The notes beneath the pieces are model-generated. The model ran no database searches, was not told the DNA's origin, and saw only the letters and a program-made list of their open reading frames with translations. A stretch of 64,000 nucleotides of DNA from JBEBVQ01 sp964527735 (GTDB taxonomy: Bacteria; Bacteroidota; Bacteroidia; Chitinophagales; Chitinophagaceae): positions 62,001-126,000 of the forward strand of contig CAZGPG010000006.1 in NCBI GenBank assembly GCA_964527735.1. The letters run 5' to 3'. The translations under genes and the position numbers were made by a program. This document shows, piece by piece, positions 1 through 7,302 of the stretch. Within the stretch, counting starts at the first letter, position 1. Each line of letters opens with the position of its first letter.

Positions 1-1294
1 CGCACATGGCATAGTTGCCAGCGCCATAAGAATTACCGGTTATGATCGTCACCTTGGGAACAACCGAATTGGCAACCGCATTCACCAGCTTGGCGCCGTC
101 TTTAATGATGCCCGCATGTTCGGACCGGCTGCCGACCATAAAGCCGGTAACATCCTGGAGGAATACAAGCGGTATTTTCTTTTGATTGCAGTTCTGGATA
201 AAACGCGCCGCTTTATCCGCACTGTCATTATAGATCACTCCTCCCATCTGCATCTCTCCTTTGCCGCTTTTTACGAGCTTCCGCTGATTGGCTACAATAC
301 CTACCGCCCAGCCGTCAATACGTGCATAGCCGCAGACAATTGTTTTGCCGTAGTCTTTTTTAAACTGGTCAAATTCACCGTTGTCAACAAGGCAGGATAT
401 TACATCCAGCACATCATATGGCTTGCTGTTGTCTACAGAAACCAGTCCGTATATTTCTCTTGCTTCCTTCAGCGGTTCTGCAGGCTTCACACGGTCGAAA
501 CCAGCGCGGGGCTGCTCACCCAGCTTTTGCATAATACGCTTCACCTGATCGAGGCATTCCTGCTCCGTATCGAATTTATAATCTGCAATACCGCTGATCT
601 CGGTATGTGTTTTGGCGCCGCCCAGCGTCTGGATGTCTGCATCTTCGCCGATAGCAGCCTTTACTAGATACGGGCCTGCGAGAAATATAGAACCGTTTCC
701 CTCTACCATCAACGTTTCATCGCTCATAATCGGCAGGTAGGCCCCACCGGCTACACATGGGCCCATTACCGCTGCTATCTGGGTGATGCCCATCGCACTC
801 ATCACTGCGTTATTACGGAAGATCCGTCCGAAATGTTCCTTATCCGGGAAAATCTCATCCTGCATCGGGAGATATACTCCCGCGCTGTCTACAATATAAA
901 CGACCGGCAACCTGTTTTCCATGGCGATCTCCTGCAGCCGGAGATTCTTCTTGCCGGAAACCGGGAACCATGCACCGGCTTTTACCGTATTGTCATTGGC
1001 TATAATGACACATTGACGACCGGCTACGTAACCGATACCACCGACGGTGCCCCCAGCCGGACAACCACCATGCTCCTGGTACATCTCCCAGCCGGCAAAC
1101 GAGCCGATCTCAACAAATTCTGTACCTTTATCTATAAGATATGTCACCCGTTCACGTGGTGTCATTTTTCCTTTTGCACGATTTTTTTCAATGACCTTCT
1201 TCCCTCCACCCAATGCTACCTGTGCGTGACGCTGTCTCATCTGGCTCACTGCCATACACATGGCATCTTCATTTTTATTAAATTCTATATCCAT
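1..1294 (-). CDS. Acyl-CoA carboxylase beta (carboxyltransferase) subunit, 3' end cut off by the window
   Basis: The reverse strand encodes an uninterrupted carboxyltransferase protein from the ATG at 1294 to the window edge (about 431 residues seen of roughly 540 usual). The family moves the carboxyl group from carboxybiotin to an acyl-CoA in the cytoplasm. Visible family blocks are the glycine-rich CoA-binding stretch near residue 80 (GGCPAGGTVGG), an oxyanion-type block with GPCVAGGAYLP, and a second-half block with QMGGVIYNDSADKAARF and FLQDVTGFMVG. The second-half block resembles methylcrotonyl-CoA carboxylase beta (leucine breakdown) more than propionyl-CoA carboxylase, but the substrate is not proven. 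A TATATTTG -7 element lies 24 bases upstream. The gene is divergent from the HTH gene at 1428. Confidence 0.9.
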   Translation of the reverse strand, partial: MDIEFNKNEDAMCMAVSQMRQRHAQVALGGGKKVIEKNRAKGKMTPRERVTYLIDKGTEFVEIGSFAGWEMYQEHGGCPAGGTVGGIGYVAGRQCVIIANDNTVKAGAWFPVSGKKNLRLQEIAMENRLPVVYIVDSAGVYLPMQDEIFPDKEHFGRIFRNNAVMSAMGITQIAAVMGPCVAGGAYLPIMSDETLMVEGNGSIFLAGPYLVKAAIGEDADIQTLGGAKTHTEISGIADYKFDTEQECLDQVKRIMQKLGEQPRAGFDRVKPAEPLKEAREIYGLVSVDNSKPYDVLDVISCLVDNGEFDQFKKDYGKTIVCGYARIDGWAVGIVANQRKLVKSGKGEMQMGGVIYNDSADKAARFIQNCNQKKIPLVFLQDVTGFMVGSRSEHAGIIKDGAKLVNAVANSVVPKVTIITGNSYGAGNYAMC

Positions 1295-1317
1295 TACGCT
1301 ATGTTTCGTTGGGAGGA

Positions 1318-1325
1318 CAAATATA
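1318..1325 (-). promoter_or_regulatory. -7 promoter element (TATATTTG) for the acyl-CoA carboxylase gene
   Basis: Exact match to the Bacteroidetes -7 consensus TAnnTTTG on the reverse strand, 24 bases before the ATG at 1294. No clear -33 box was identified. Confidence 0.5.
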
Positions 1326-1372
1326 ACGGGAAATGAGGGGAATGTGCTGAATTATGAATGATGAATTATGAG

Positions 1373-1391
1373 TGATGAATGAAATTCATCA
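1373..1391. repeat. Small hairpin in simple ATGAAT-rich sequence
   Basis: An 8-bp perfect inverted repeat, TGATGAAT-GAA-ATTCATCA, lies inside a run of loosely repeated ATGAAT/GATGAATT units at about 1351-1395, in the divergent gap before the HTH gene. Similar low-complexity units recur near 45580-45605. Confidence 0.45.
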
Positions 1392-1402
1392 TTCAATTAC
1401 CG

Positions 1403-1410
1403 TATTTTCG
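1403..1410 (+). promoter_or_regulatory. Possible -7 element (TATTTTCG) for the HTH gene
   Basis: One mismatch from TAnnTTTG, 17 bases before the ATG at 1428. The same TTCG variant precedes the genes at 14065 (-) and 14303 (+). Confidence 0.35.
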
Positions 1411-1427
1411 TTGCAGCAAACCAGGAC

Positions 1428-1706
1428 ATGAAAACATTCGAAGACCTGCTGGATCTTCACTATAAAGAAGGCAGCCCGGAACGGAGGGATTTTGAAAAGA
1501 AGACGCAATTGCATCTGATCGGCGAGCTGCTGCGTGAAACCCGGAAAGCCGCAGGAGTAACACAGGAAACGCTGGCCAACCGGATCGGCACTAAAAAAAC
1601 ATACATCTCCCGCATCGAAAACGGTAAAACAGACTTACAAGTGTCCGGACTTTTCAGGATCTTTGAAGAAGGTTTAGGGAAAAAAGTAATTTTGTATATT
1701 GAGTAA
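1428..1706 (+). CDS. XRE/HigA-type helix-turn-helix regulator (orphan antitoxin-like)
   Basis: A 92-residue DNA-binding protein. A Cro/C1 helix-turn-helix spans about residues 32-85, with the recognition region GVTQETLANRIGTKKTYISRIENGK. The acidic N-terminal extension (residues 1-30) and the ending EEGLGKKVILYIE are typical of HigA-like antitoxins found beside RelE/HigB toxins in Bacteroidetes. No toxin-sized reading frame lies immediately upstream, where the divergent carboxylase sits, and the next gene is a DciA-like protein 14 bases downstream. It is therefore an orphan or a stand-alone regulator. The ATG gives a normal family length. The family assignment is firm, but the target is unknown. 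Confidence 0.85.
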   Translation: MKTFEDLLDLHYKEGSPERRDFEKKTQLHLIGELLRETRKAAGVTQETLANRIGTKKTYISRIENGKTDLQVSGLFRIFEEGLGKKVILYIE

Positions 1707-1720
1707 GCTGGAAGTTAATT

Positions 1721-2002
1721 ATGGGGTCTTACAGTATCGGTGAAGCGATCAATTTATTATTCGAGAAATCGGGCTGGAAGCCCAAAGCTCATGAGGTACG
1801 GCTACGTGCAGATTGGGAGGAAATCGTAGGCAAAACCATCGCACGTTATACGCGGAATATTTATCTGCATAACTACATCCTTACCATTTATACGGACGTT
1901 CCCGCGCTGAAACAGGAGCTGACGCTTGGCAAAGAACAACTGGTCGCCCGGATCAATGAACACTTCGGAGAACGTATCGTGCAGGAGATTGTAGTGAAAT
2001 AA
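1721..2002 (+). CDS. DUF721 (DciA-like) protein
   Basis: A 93-residue DUF721 protein with the family hallmarks: an N-terminal helix (IGEAINLLFEKSGW), the central RADWEEIVGKTIARYT block, and a C-terminal sheet region ending in VQEIVVK. DciA-type proteins load the replicative helicase in many bacteria. The Bacteroidetes members are short single-domain versions, so a replication role is inferred from the family. It starts 14 bases after the HTH gene and probably shares its transcript. It is convergent with the YjjG gene, with a large palindrome (2077-2163) between them. Confidence 0.8.
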   Translation: MGSYSIGEAINLLFEKSGWKPKAHEVRLRADWEEIVGKTIARYTRNIYLHNYILTIYTDVPALKQELTLGKEQLVARINEHFGERIVQEIVVK

Positions 2003-2076
2003 AATGTCATTGCGGCCTTGAGCGCAATCGTCTGATGTGACACGATGCTTAATACAGCTAGTGATTAAGACAAAAC

Positions 2077-2163
2077 GATTCTAAAAATGTGACAAATGTG
2101 TTGAATGTGACGAATGTGCTTATCACATTTCCCACATTCGTCATATTTGTCACATTAATTGGA
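2077..2163. repeat. 87-bp palindromic repeat, copy 1 of the TGTGAC family
   Basis: Inverted-repeat element: TGTGACAAATGTG-type arms on the left and CACATTTGTCACA-type arms on the right, ending in ATTAATTGGA. It matches 4204-4281 almost base for base but has 9 extra bases (a second GAATGTGAC unit) and one substitution. This copy sits between convergent genes. Confidence 0.85.
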
Positions 2164-2166
2164 CCC

Positions 2167-2865
2167 TTAAAATATTGTCATCAGCGCATCAAGGCTGTGC
2201 ACTTCATACGTCGGGCGACGCTGGTGCTCTTTTTTAGCCGGATTAAAGTATACCTGATCCCAGCCGGCGTTTGATGCACCCAGCACATCAATATCCAGGG
2301 CATCGCCTACCATAATACTGTTTTCTTTTGCAGCGCCGGTGGCTTTCAGCGCGTAATCGAATATTTCCCGGTGCGGTTTGAGACTGTTGCTCCGCTCGCT
2401 GGTGATCACTTCTTCAAAATACGCCGATATGCCGGAATACTGCAGCTTCTGCCATTGTGTTTTTTCAAAGCCGTTTGTGATCAGGTGCACCCGGTACCGC
2501 CCGTGGCAATGTTCCAGCAACTCTTTGGCATAAGGCATGAGCAGCGATTGCGTAGGTAATATTTCAAGATAAGCGGCGCTCATTTCATGCGCCAGTGCCG
2601 TATCCGCCAGTTTAAAATCAAGGAAAGTATACCAGAGCCGTTTCCATCTGAGATCATCACGACGGATATACCCGTTACGGAAGCGCTCCCACAGTCTGTC
2701 GTTATGGGCGCTGTATACCCGGTAGAAAGTATCGAAATCCCCGATTCCGCGATCGGAAAGCACATATTCGTCATAAAGCTGCCTCAGCGTCAGCTCCGAA
2801 TTGCGGTCAAAATCCCACAAGGTATGATCCAGATCGAAAAACAGATGATTATAAGCCAACGGCAT
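2167..2865 (-). CDS. yjjG: YjjG-family pyrimidine nucleotidase (HAD hydrolase)
   Basis: A 232-residue haloacid-dehalogenase phosphatase. Motif I is FFDLDHTLWDFDRN (nucleophile D10, acid D12), a helical cap follows, motif II is in HLITNGFEKTQ, the motif III lysine is in SNSLKPHREIFDYAL, and motif IV is MVGDALDIDVLGA. The DLDHTLWDF form and length are typical of YjjG/YfnB, cytoplasmic nucleotidases that dephosphorylate non-canonical pyrimidine monophosphates. The gene ends four bases from the palindrome 2077-2163. Upstream it is separated from rpoZ by a terminator hairpin (2898-2921), so it is probably transcribed separately. Confidence 0.85.
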   Translation of the reverse strand: MPLAYNHLFFDLDHTLWDFDRNSELTLRQLYDEYVLSDRGIGDFDTFYRVYSAHNDRLWERFRNGYIRRDDLRWKRLWYTFLDFKLADTALAHEMSAAYLEILPTQSLLMPYAKELLEHCHGRYRVHLITNGFEKTQWQKLQYSGISAYFEEVITSERSNSLKPHREIFDYALKATGAAKENSIMVGDALDIDVLGASNAGWDQVYFNPAKKEHQRRPTYEVHSLDALMTIF

Positions 2866-2891
2866 GACCGGTTAATGAGCGTATGCTGTTA

Positions 2892-2921
2892 AAAACTAAA
2901 GAGCTACCGGGGCAGCTCTTT
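2892..2921 (-). terminator. Intrinsic terminator of the bamD-rpoZ unit
   Basis: AAAGAGCT (2898-2905) pairs perfectly with AGCTCTTT (2914-2921) around an 8-base loop. Read on the reverse strand it is followed by AGTTTTT, giving a stem plus U-run downstream of rpoZ. Confidence 0.7.
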
Positions 2922-2978
2922 TAACCAAAGATCGCTTTAAAATCAGCTAATGTGATCAGTTAGCTGATTAGCTGATGA

Positions 2979-3299
2979 TTATTTCTTACGGTAATAAATC
3001 TTGTCTTCAAAAAACTCATTGGTAGCCTGCAACGCCGGATTGGCCATGCGCTCATACATACGGGAGATCTCGATCTGCTCCTTGTTTTCGTGCACTTCCT
3101 CCAGGCTATCCGTATGACTGCTGAATTCATCGAGCTTTTTATGCAGCTCTTCTTTTATCGTTACAGAAATCTGGTTGGCACGCTTGGCGATCACCGCGAT
3201 GGATTCGTACAGGTTACCTGTTTTATCCTTCATCTGTATCACATCCCTCGTTTCAACAAGGGGATTCACTGAAGCCAATGCTTTTTTGTTGGTACTCAT
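2979..3299 (-). CDS. rpoZ: RNA polymerase omega subunit (Bacteroidetes type)
   Basis: A 106-residue protein matching Bacteroidetes omega subunits, with the N-terminal segment NPLVETRDVIQMKDKTGNLYESIAVIAKRANQIS. The YESIAVIAKRANQI core corresponds to the Rpb6/omega fold that latches the beta-prime subunit. The C-terminal half is charged and ends in EFFEDKIYYRKK. Its ATG overlaps the bamD stop by 4 bases (ATGA), indicating translational coupling, and a terminator follows it. Next to bamD is a familiar Bacteroidetes order. Confidence 0.88.
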   Translation of the reverse strand: MSTNKKALASVNPLVETRDVIQMKDKTGNLYESIAVIAKRANQISVTIKEELHKKLDEFSSHTDSLEEVHENKEQIEISRMYERMANPALQATNEFFEDKIYYRKK

Positions 3300-4102
3300 T
3301 TACGTAGCTTTTTTATGCTGTTGTCTGCACGGGCATGAAACGCTCCGGCGTCGCGAAGATACTGAGAATTTGGATATTCTTCCTTAAAATCGTTATAGGC
3401 ACTGATCGCATTGGCATAACGTTCCTCCTGCTTATCCTCTATACTTTGCCGGGCATAATAGTATAACGACTTGACTATCATATAATGGTAGTAATCCACA
3501 GAAGGGGATTCCGGGAAATTTCGCAATACGGATCTGTATGCCACACTTGCAGCCTTATATTGACCTATATCATAATACAACTGAGCCGCAGCAGCTTCTT
3601 TCTTTTCCAGCTTTATCCTTGCTTCGTCCATATAATTATTAGCTTCGGAAAGGCGTTTGGAATCCGGATTCATATTGATATATGCCTGCATTGCCTCAAC
3701 GGCTTTCACTGTATTCGTCTGCTCCAGGGAATACTTGGGAGACATCTTGTACAAACTCACCGCCTGCATAAACTGGCATTCTTCTGCATCTTTACTGGCA
3801 GGGAAGAAATCAACGAAATTCTTGAAATGATAGGAAGCGCTGAGGTAGTCCTTCATATGATAATATGACCATGCATAGCGGTAATACATCGGCTCAAAAT
3901 TACGCGTGCCTTTTACCATCGGCAATATCCCCTGGTAGATCTGGCTGGCCTTATGGTACTCTTTCTTTTCGTAGTACTCATTGGCTTTTGTCAGCTTGTA
4001 GTTGACATCAGAGCTTTTCAGCACTTTTTCATATTTGCTGCATGAGGATATCAGCAGCAACAGAAGAGCCGGAATGATCGTTTGAATAATACGAATACGC
4101 AT
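3296..4102 (-). CDS. bamD: Outer-membrane assembly lipoprotein BamD
   Basis: A lipoprotein of about 268 residues with signal sequence and lipobox LISSC near residue 21, followed by five TPR-like helical hairpins (for example NEYYEKKEYHKASQIYQGIL and DYLSASYHFKNFVDFFPASKDAEE). The pattern and length fit BamD, the periplasmic partner of BamA in beta-barrel insertion. The frame extends to an ATG at 4114. I prefer the ATG at 4102 because a TATTTTTG -7 box covers 4112-4119, so the transcript should begin below 4114. The resulting leader would be nearly absent. It forms an operon with rpoZ, overlapping by 4 bases. Confidence 0.85.
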   Translation of the reverse strand: MRIRIIQTIIPALLLLLISSCSKYEKVLKSSDVNYKLTKANEYYEKKEYHKASQIYQGILPMVKGTRNFEPMYYRYAWSYYHMKDYLSASYHFKNFVDFFPASKDAEECQFMQAVSLYKMSPKYSLEQTNTVKAVEAMQAYINMNPDSKRLSEANNYMDEARIKLEKKEAAAAQLYYDIGQYKAASVAYRSVLRNFPESPSVDYYHYMIVKSLYYYARQSIEDKQEERYANAISAYNDFKEEYPNSQYLRDAGAFHARADNSIKKLRK

Positions 4103-4111
4103 AGCAGGCGG

Positions 4112-4119
4112 CAAAAATA
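4112..4119 (-). promoter_or_regulatory. -7 promoter element (TATTTTTG) for bamD-rpoZ
   Basis: Perfect TAnnTTTG match on the reverse strand about 10 bases before the ATG at 4102. Its position argues against the upstream ATG at 4114. Confidence 0.5.
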
Positions 4120-4203
4120 CGAAAAAGCAGTATTGCCTGTTACATTCGGCGGCAAAACTGTGTTAAGAGCCTGTTTAAATTTCTCTCATAGATGTTATTA
4201 ATA

Positions 4204-4281
4204 GATTCTAAAAATGTGACAAATGTGTCGAATGTGCTTATCACATTTCCCACATTCGTCACATTTGTCACATTAATTGGA
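4204..4281. repeat. 78-bp palindromic repeat, copy 2 of the TGTGAC family
   Basis: Same sequence as 2077-2163 apart from one substitution and the lack of a 9-base unit. Here it lies between the divergent promoters of bamD and the S46 peptidase, so the two copies sit in opposite transcriptional contexts. Confidence 0.85.
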
Positions 4282-4342
4282 TGGATTTTAACTGGCGTAT
4301 AAATCCCCCACAATTCCCCCCGGCCCCTCCGGCGGCTTTTAT

Positions 4343-4350
4343 TACTTTTG
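4343..4350 (+). promoter_or_regulatory. -7 promoter element (TACTTTTG) for the S46 peptidase
   Basis: Exact TAnnTTTG match 44 bases before the ATG at 4395. It lies downstream of the alternative ATG at 4281, supporting the later start. Confidence 0.5.
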
Positions 4351-4394
4351 TTGCCTGTTTATTTATTTATTATAATCCGGGAAATACACACGTA

Positions 4395-6548
4395 ATGAAA
4401 AAAATACTGCTATCGCTCTTTGCTGTCGCAACCTTGTTTTCCACACGTGCCGATGAAGGCATGTGGATACCTATGCTAATCGGGAAAAATTATGCGGAGA
4501 TGCAGCGGCTGGGATTGAAATTATCCGAAACAGACATCTATAACATTAATAACAGCAGCCTGAAAGATGCCATCCTGCAATTCAACGGAGGCTGTACCGC
4601 CGAGATGATATCCGGCTCCGGGCTGCTGCTCACCAACCACCACTGTGGTTATGATGCAATTGCCAATCTGAGCTCCGTAGAGAAAAACCACCTCGACAAC
4701 GGTTTTTGGGCATACAGCCATGCTGAAGAATTGCCCGCCAAAGGACTGTCCGTAACCTTTCTGGAGTATATGGAAGATGTAACCGGCGAAATCACAAAAG
4801 CTACGGGAAAAAGCAAAGGCGATAAGTTCGACAAAAAACTGGAAGAAGCCAGAGAGAAAATAGAAAACCGCGCTGCTCAAAACGGAAAATACGTAGCGCA
4901 GGTAAGAGAATTTTTTAATAGCAATCAATATATCCTGCTGGTGTACAAGAAATATACGGATGTACGCCTCGCCGGTACGCCTCCCCGCTCCATAGGCAAA
5001 TACGGCGGCGACACAGACAACTGGATATGGCCCCGCCACACGGGAGACTTCTCGGTATTCCGCGTCTACGCCGGCAAGAACAATGAACCTGCCGACTATT
5101 CACCGGAGAATGTTCCGTATAAGCCCAAAAAATTCCTCCCGGTATCCATCAAAGGCGTAACCGAAAATGATTATGCCATGATCCTGGGTTATCCAGGCCG
5201 CACCAACCGCTATGAAGTATCTTATGGCGTAGACCTTGCCCTCCGGGAGGTCAACCAGTCGATCGTTAATATCCGGGCACAGCGGCTGGCCATCATGAAA
5301 AAGCATATGGATCGTGATAAAGCCGTCTATCTGAAGCTTACATCAAATTACTCCCGCATCTCCAACTACTGGAAATACTATATCGGCCAGACAGAGCAGC
5401 TCAACCGGCTGAAAGTAGTAGACCGTAAAATCGGAGAAGAACAGCAATTCACCCAATGGGCGCACAAAAACGCTCCGGAATACAAAAACCTGATGAGTGA
5501 ATATGCCGGCGCCTATGCTGCCTACAAGCCATACGCAAAGCATACGGTATATTATTACGAGTGCTTCCGTGGCGCAGCCATTGCACGTCTTGCAGCCGCT
5601 CTGGAACCTTTGTATACAGAGCTGGCAAAGAAAAAGCCCGATGCCGACTCCATAAAAGATCATGTAAGTAATCTCAGACAGCTTCGCACTGTATTGTTTC
5701 AGGATTTTGATGCTTCAGTAGACCAGGAAATTTTGGCAGCAATGACTAAAATGTATTACAACGATGTGCCACGGAGCCAGCATCCGGATATCTACCAGCA
5801 GGAAATCTTCAAGCACTTTGGCGAAGAAAACCTCGATCAGGCATTCAGCAATTATGCCGGTTATGTATTCAAAAACACATTCCTGATCGATGATAAGAAG
5901 TTTGAAGATTTTTGCAGCAATCCGTCCATAGACCAAATAGAAAAGGACGCAGCGGCCCGGTATTCATTAAGCTTTGTACGCAACTTCAATCAATACTATC
6001 AGCCGAAAGCAGATGCGTTTGCAAAGCAGAAAAAAGAACTTTCCAAACAGTATATCAGTGGTCTGATGACCATGAAAAAAGGACAGCTGATGTATCCCGA
6101 CGCCAACTCTACCATGCGTTTATCATACGGGCAGGTTAAAGGGTACCAGCCCCAGGATGCCGTTCAATACAGCTACGTTACCACCATAGAAGGCCTGATG
6201 GACAAATACAAGCCCGGAGACGACGAGTTTGATCTGCCCAAAGAACTGATTGAGCTGTATAAGAAAAAAGATTATGGCCGCTATATGTCAGCAGACAGCA
6301 CGCTGCATATCAACTTCATCACAACCAATGATATTACGGGAGGCAACTCCGGCAGTCCCATCATCAATGCCGATGGCGAGCTGATCGGCTGTGCTTTTGA
6401 CGGCAACTGGGAAGCTATGAGCGGAGACATCGCATTCGACAAACAATACAAACGTACAATCGCTGTAGACGCCCGTTATATTCTCTTCATTATTGAAAAA
6501 ATGGGACGTGCCCACAACCTCATAGAAGAAATGCAGATCAATAATTAA
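4395..6548 (+). CDS. S46-family dipeptidyl-peptidase, DPP7-like
   Basis: A 717-residue periplasmic serine peptidase that removes N-terminal dipeptides from peptides. A signal peptide (MKKILLSLFAVATLFSTRA) begins at 4395. An upstream ATG at 4281 would put 38 proline-rich residues before it and lies ahead of the -7 box, so I reject it. Catalytic-triad regions are the histidine block TNHHCGYDAI (about residues 80-89), the aspartate block GGDTDNW, and the serine block TGGNSGSP with Ser652. The residue 18 positions after the serine, which separates DPP7 (Gly) from the Asp/Glu-specific DPP11 (Arg), is Gly670 in AFDGNWE. A preference for hydrophobic P1 residues is therefore inferred. A strong terminator follows. 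Confidence 0.92.
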   Translation: MKKILLSLFAVATLFSTRADEGMWIPMLIGKNYAEMQRLGLKLSETDIYNINNSSLKDAILQFNGGCTAEMISGSGLLLTNHHCGYDAIANLSSVEKNHLDNGFWAYSHAEELPAKGLSVTFLEYMEDVTGEITKATGKSKGDKFDKKLEEAREKIENRAAQNGKYVAQVREFFNSNQYILLVYKKYTDVRLAGTPPRSIGKYGGDTDNWIWPRHTGDFSVFRVYAGKNNEPADYSPENVPYKPKKFLPVSIKGVTENDYAMILGYPGRTNRYEVSYGVDLALREVNQSIVNIRAQRLAIMKKHMDRDKAVYLKLTSNYSRISNYWKYYIGQTEQLNRLKVVDRKIGEEQQFTQWAHKNAPEYKNLMSEYAGAYAAYKPYAKHTVYYYECFRGAAIARLAAALEPLYTELAKKKPDADSIKDHVSNLRQLRTVLFQDFDASVDQEILAAMTKMYYNDVPRSQHPDIYQQEIFKHFGEENLDQAFSNYAGYVFKNTFLIDDKKFEDFCSNPSIDQIEKDAAARYSLSFVRNFNQYYQPKADAFAKQKKELSKQYISGLMTMKKGQLMYPDANSTMRLSYGQVKGYQPQDAVQYSYVTTIEGLMDKYKPGDDEFDLPKELIELYKKKDYGRYMSADSTLHINFITTNDITGGNSGSPIINADGELIGCAFDGNWEAMSGDIAFDKQYKRTIAVDARYILFIIEKMGRAHNLIEEMQINN

Positions 6549-6570
6549 CCGCTCATTCTGTATAATATCA

Positions 6571-6611
6571 GCGGCCGGCTCAGACAACACCTGAGCCGGC
6601 CGCTTTCGTTT
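6571..6611 (+). terminator. Strong intrinsic terminator after the S46 peptidase
   Basis: A perfect 13-bp stem, GCGGCCGGCTCAG (6571-6583) with its complement (6591-6603), a 7-base loop, then TTTCGTTT. It lies in the convergent gap before the response regulator stop. Confidence 0.88.
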
Positions 6612-6660
6612 ATACCACTTATACCACGTTGCTCCGGCAAAGCAGATCTATGCTGTTTCT

Positions 6661-7302
6661 CTATTCCTCTTCCAGCAGCCCCATCTGGATGGCAACCTTG
6701 ATCAGGCCCACCAGGTTTTTTACCTCAAGCTTCTGACTGATGCTGAACCGGTGCGTCTCCACCGTGCGCTGACTGATAAAAAGTTTTTCCGCAATTTCCT
6801 GGCTGGTATATTCCTGTACGATCAGCTTCAATATCTGCTTTTCACGATGAGTAAGTTCGGGTATCTCAGCACTTTGCTGTTTGAGCTGCAGCATATGTTG
6901 CAACATTTTGTCCTTGATCGCCGGATCGATAAACTCTACACCCTCGTGAACGTCGCGAATAGCCTTGATCAGCAGCCTGGAATCTGAGTCTTTGAGCAGA
7001 TAGCCGGCACAGCCGTTTTTCAGCATAATCTTGAGATGCCCGGGGCTGTCGAGGCTGGTAAGTGCCAGGATGCGGACGGAAGGATATTCTTTCGACAGGA
7101 TCAGGGCAAGGTCTTTGCCAGAAGTATCGGGCAACATGATATCCAGCAGCAGCACATCAGGCGTATCTTGCCGGATACCTTCCAGGAGTGCACTCCCCGT
7201 TTGATAAGTGCCCGTGATCACTATATCCGGCACAGCAGATAATACACTCTGGATGCCTTCTATAGTAGTAGGGTGATTATCTATGGCAGCTACTCTGATC
7301 AT
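6661..7302 (-). CDS. NarL/LuxR-type response regulator
   Basis: A 213-residue two-domain regulator. The receiver domain (residues 1-120) has Asp8, the phosphorylatable Asp54 in LLLDIMLPD, Thr82 and Lys104. The LuxR-type helix-turn-helix (about 148-210) has the motif LTHREKQILKLIVQEYTSQEIAEKLFISQRTVETHR. The second acidic-pocket residue is Asn9 rather than the more common Asp or Glu. Its ATG overlaps the stop of the kinase gene by 4 bases, so the two form a cognate pair. A candidate binding site of paired TACGTA-containing 16-mers lies at 9345-9387, upstream of both the kinase gene and the divergent SBBP gene. Confidence 0.9.
   Translation of the reverse strand: MIRVAAIDNHPTTIEGIQSVLSAVPDIVITGTYQTGSALLEGIRQDTPDVLLLDIMLPDTSGKDLALILSKEYPSVRILALTSLDSPGHLKIMLKNGCAGYLLKDSDSRLLIKAIRDVHEGVEFIDPAIKDKMLQHMLQLKQQSAEIPELTHREKQILKLIVQEYTSQEIAEKLFISQRTVETHRFSISQKLEVKNLVGLIKVAIQMGLLEEE

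Noticed and set aside
4281..4394. Upstream ATG for the S46 peptidase
   Set aside because: It would place 38 non-signal residues before the signal peptide and lies inside the palindromic repeat, upstream of the -7 box.
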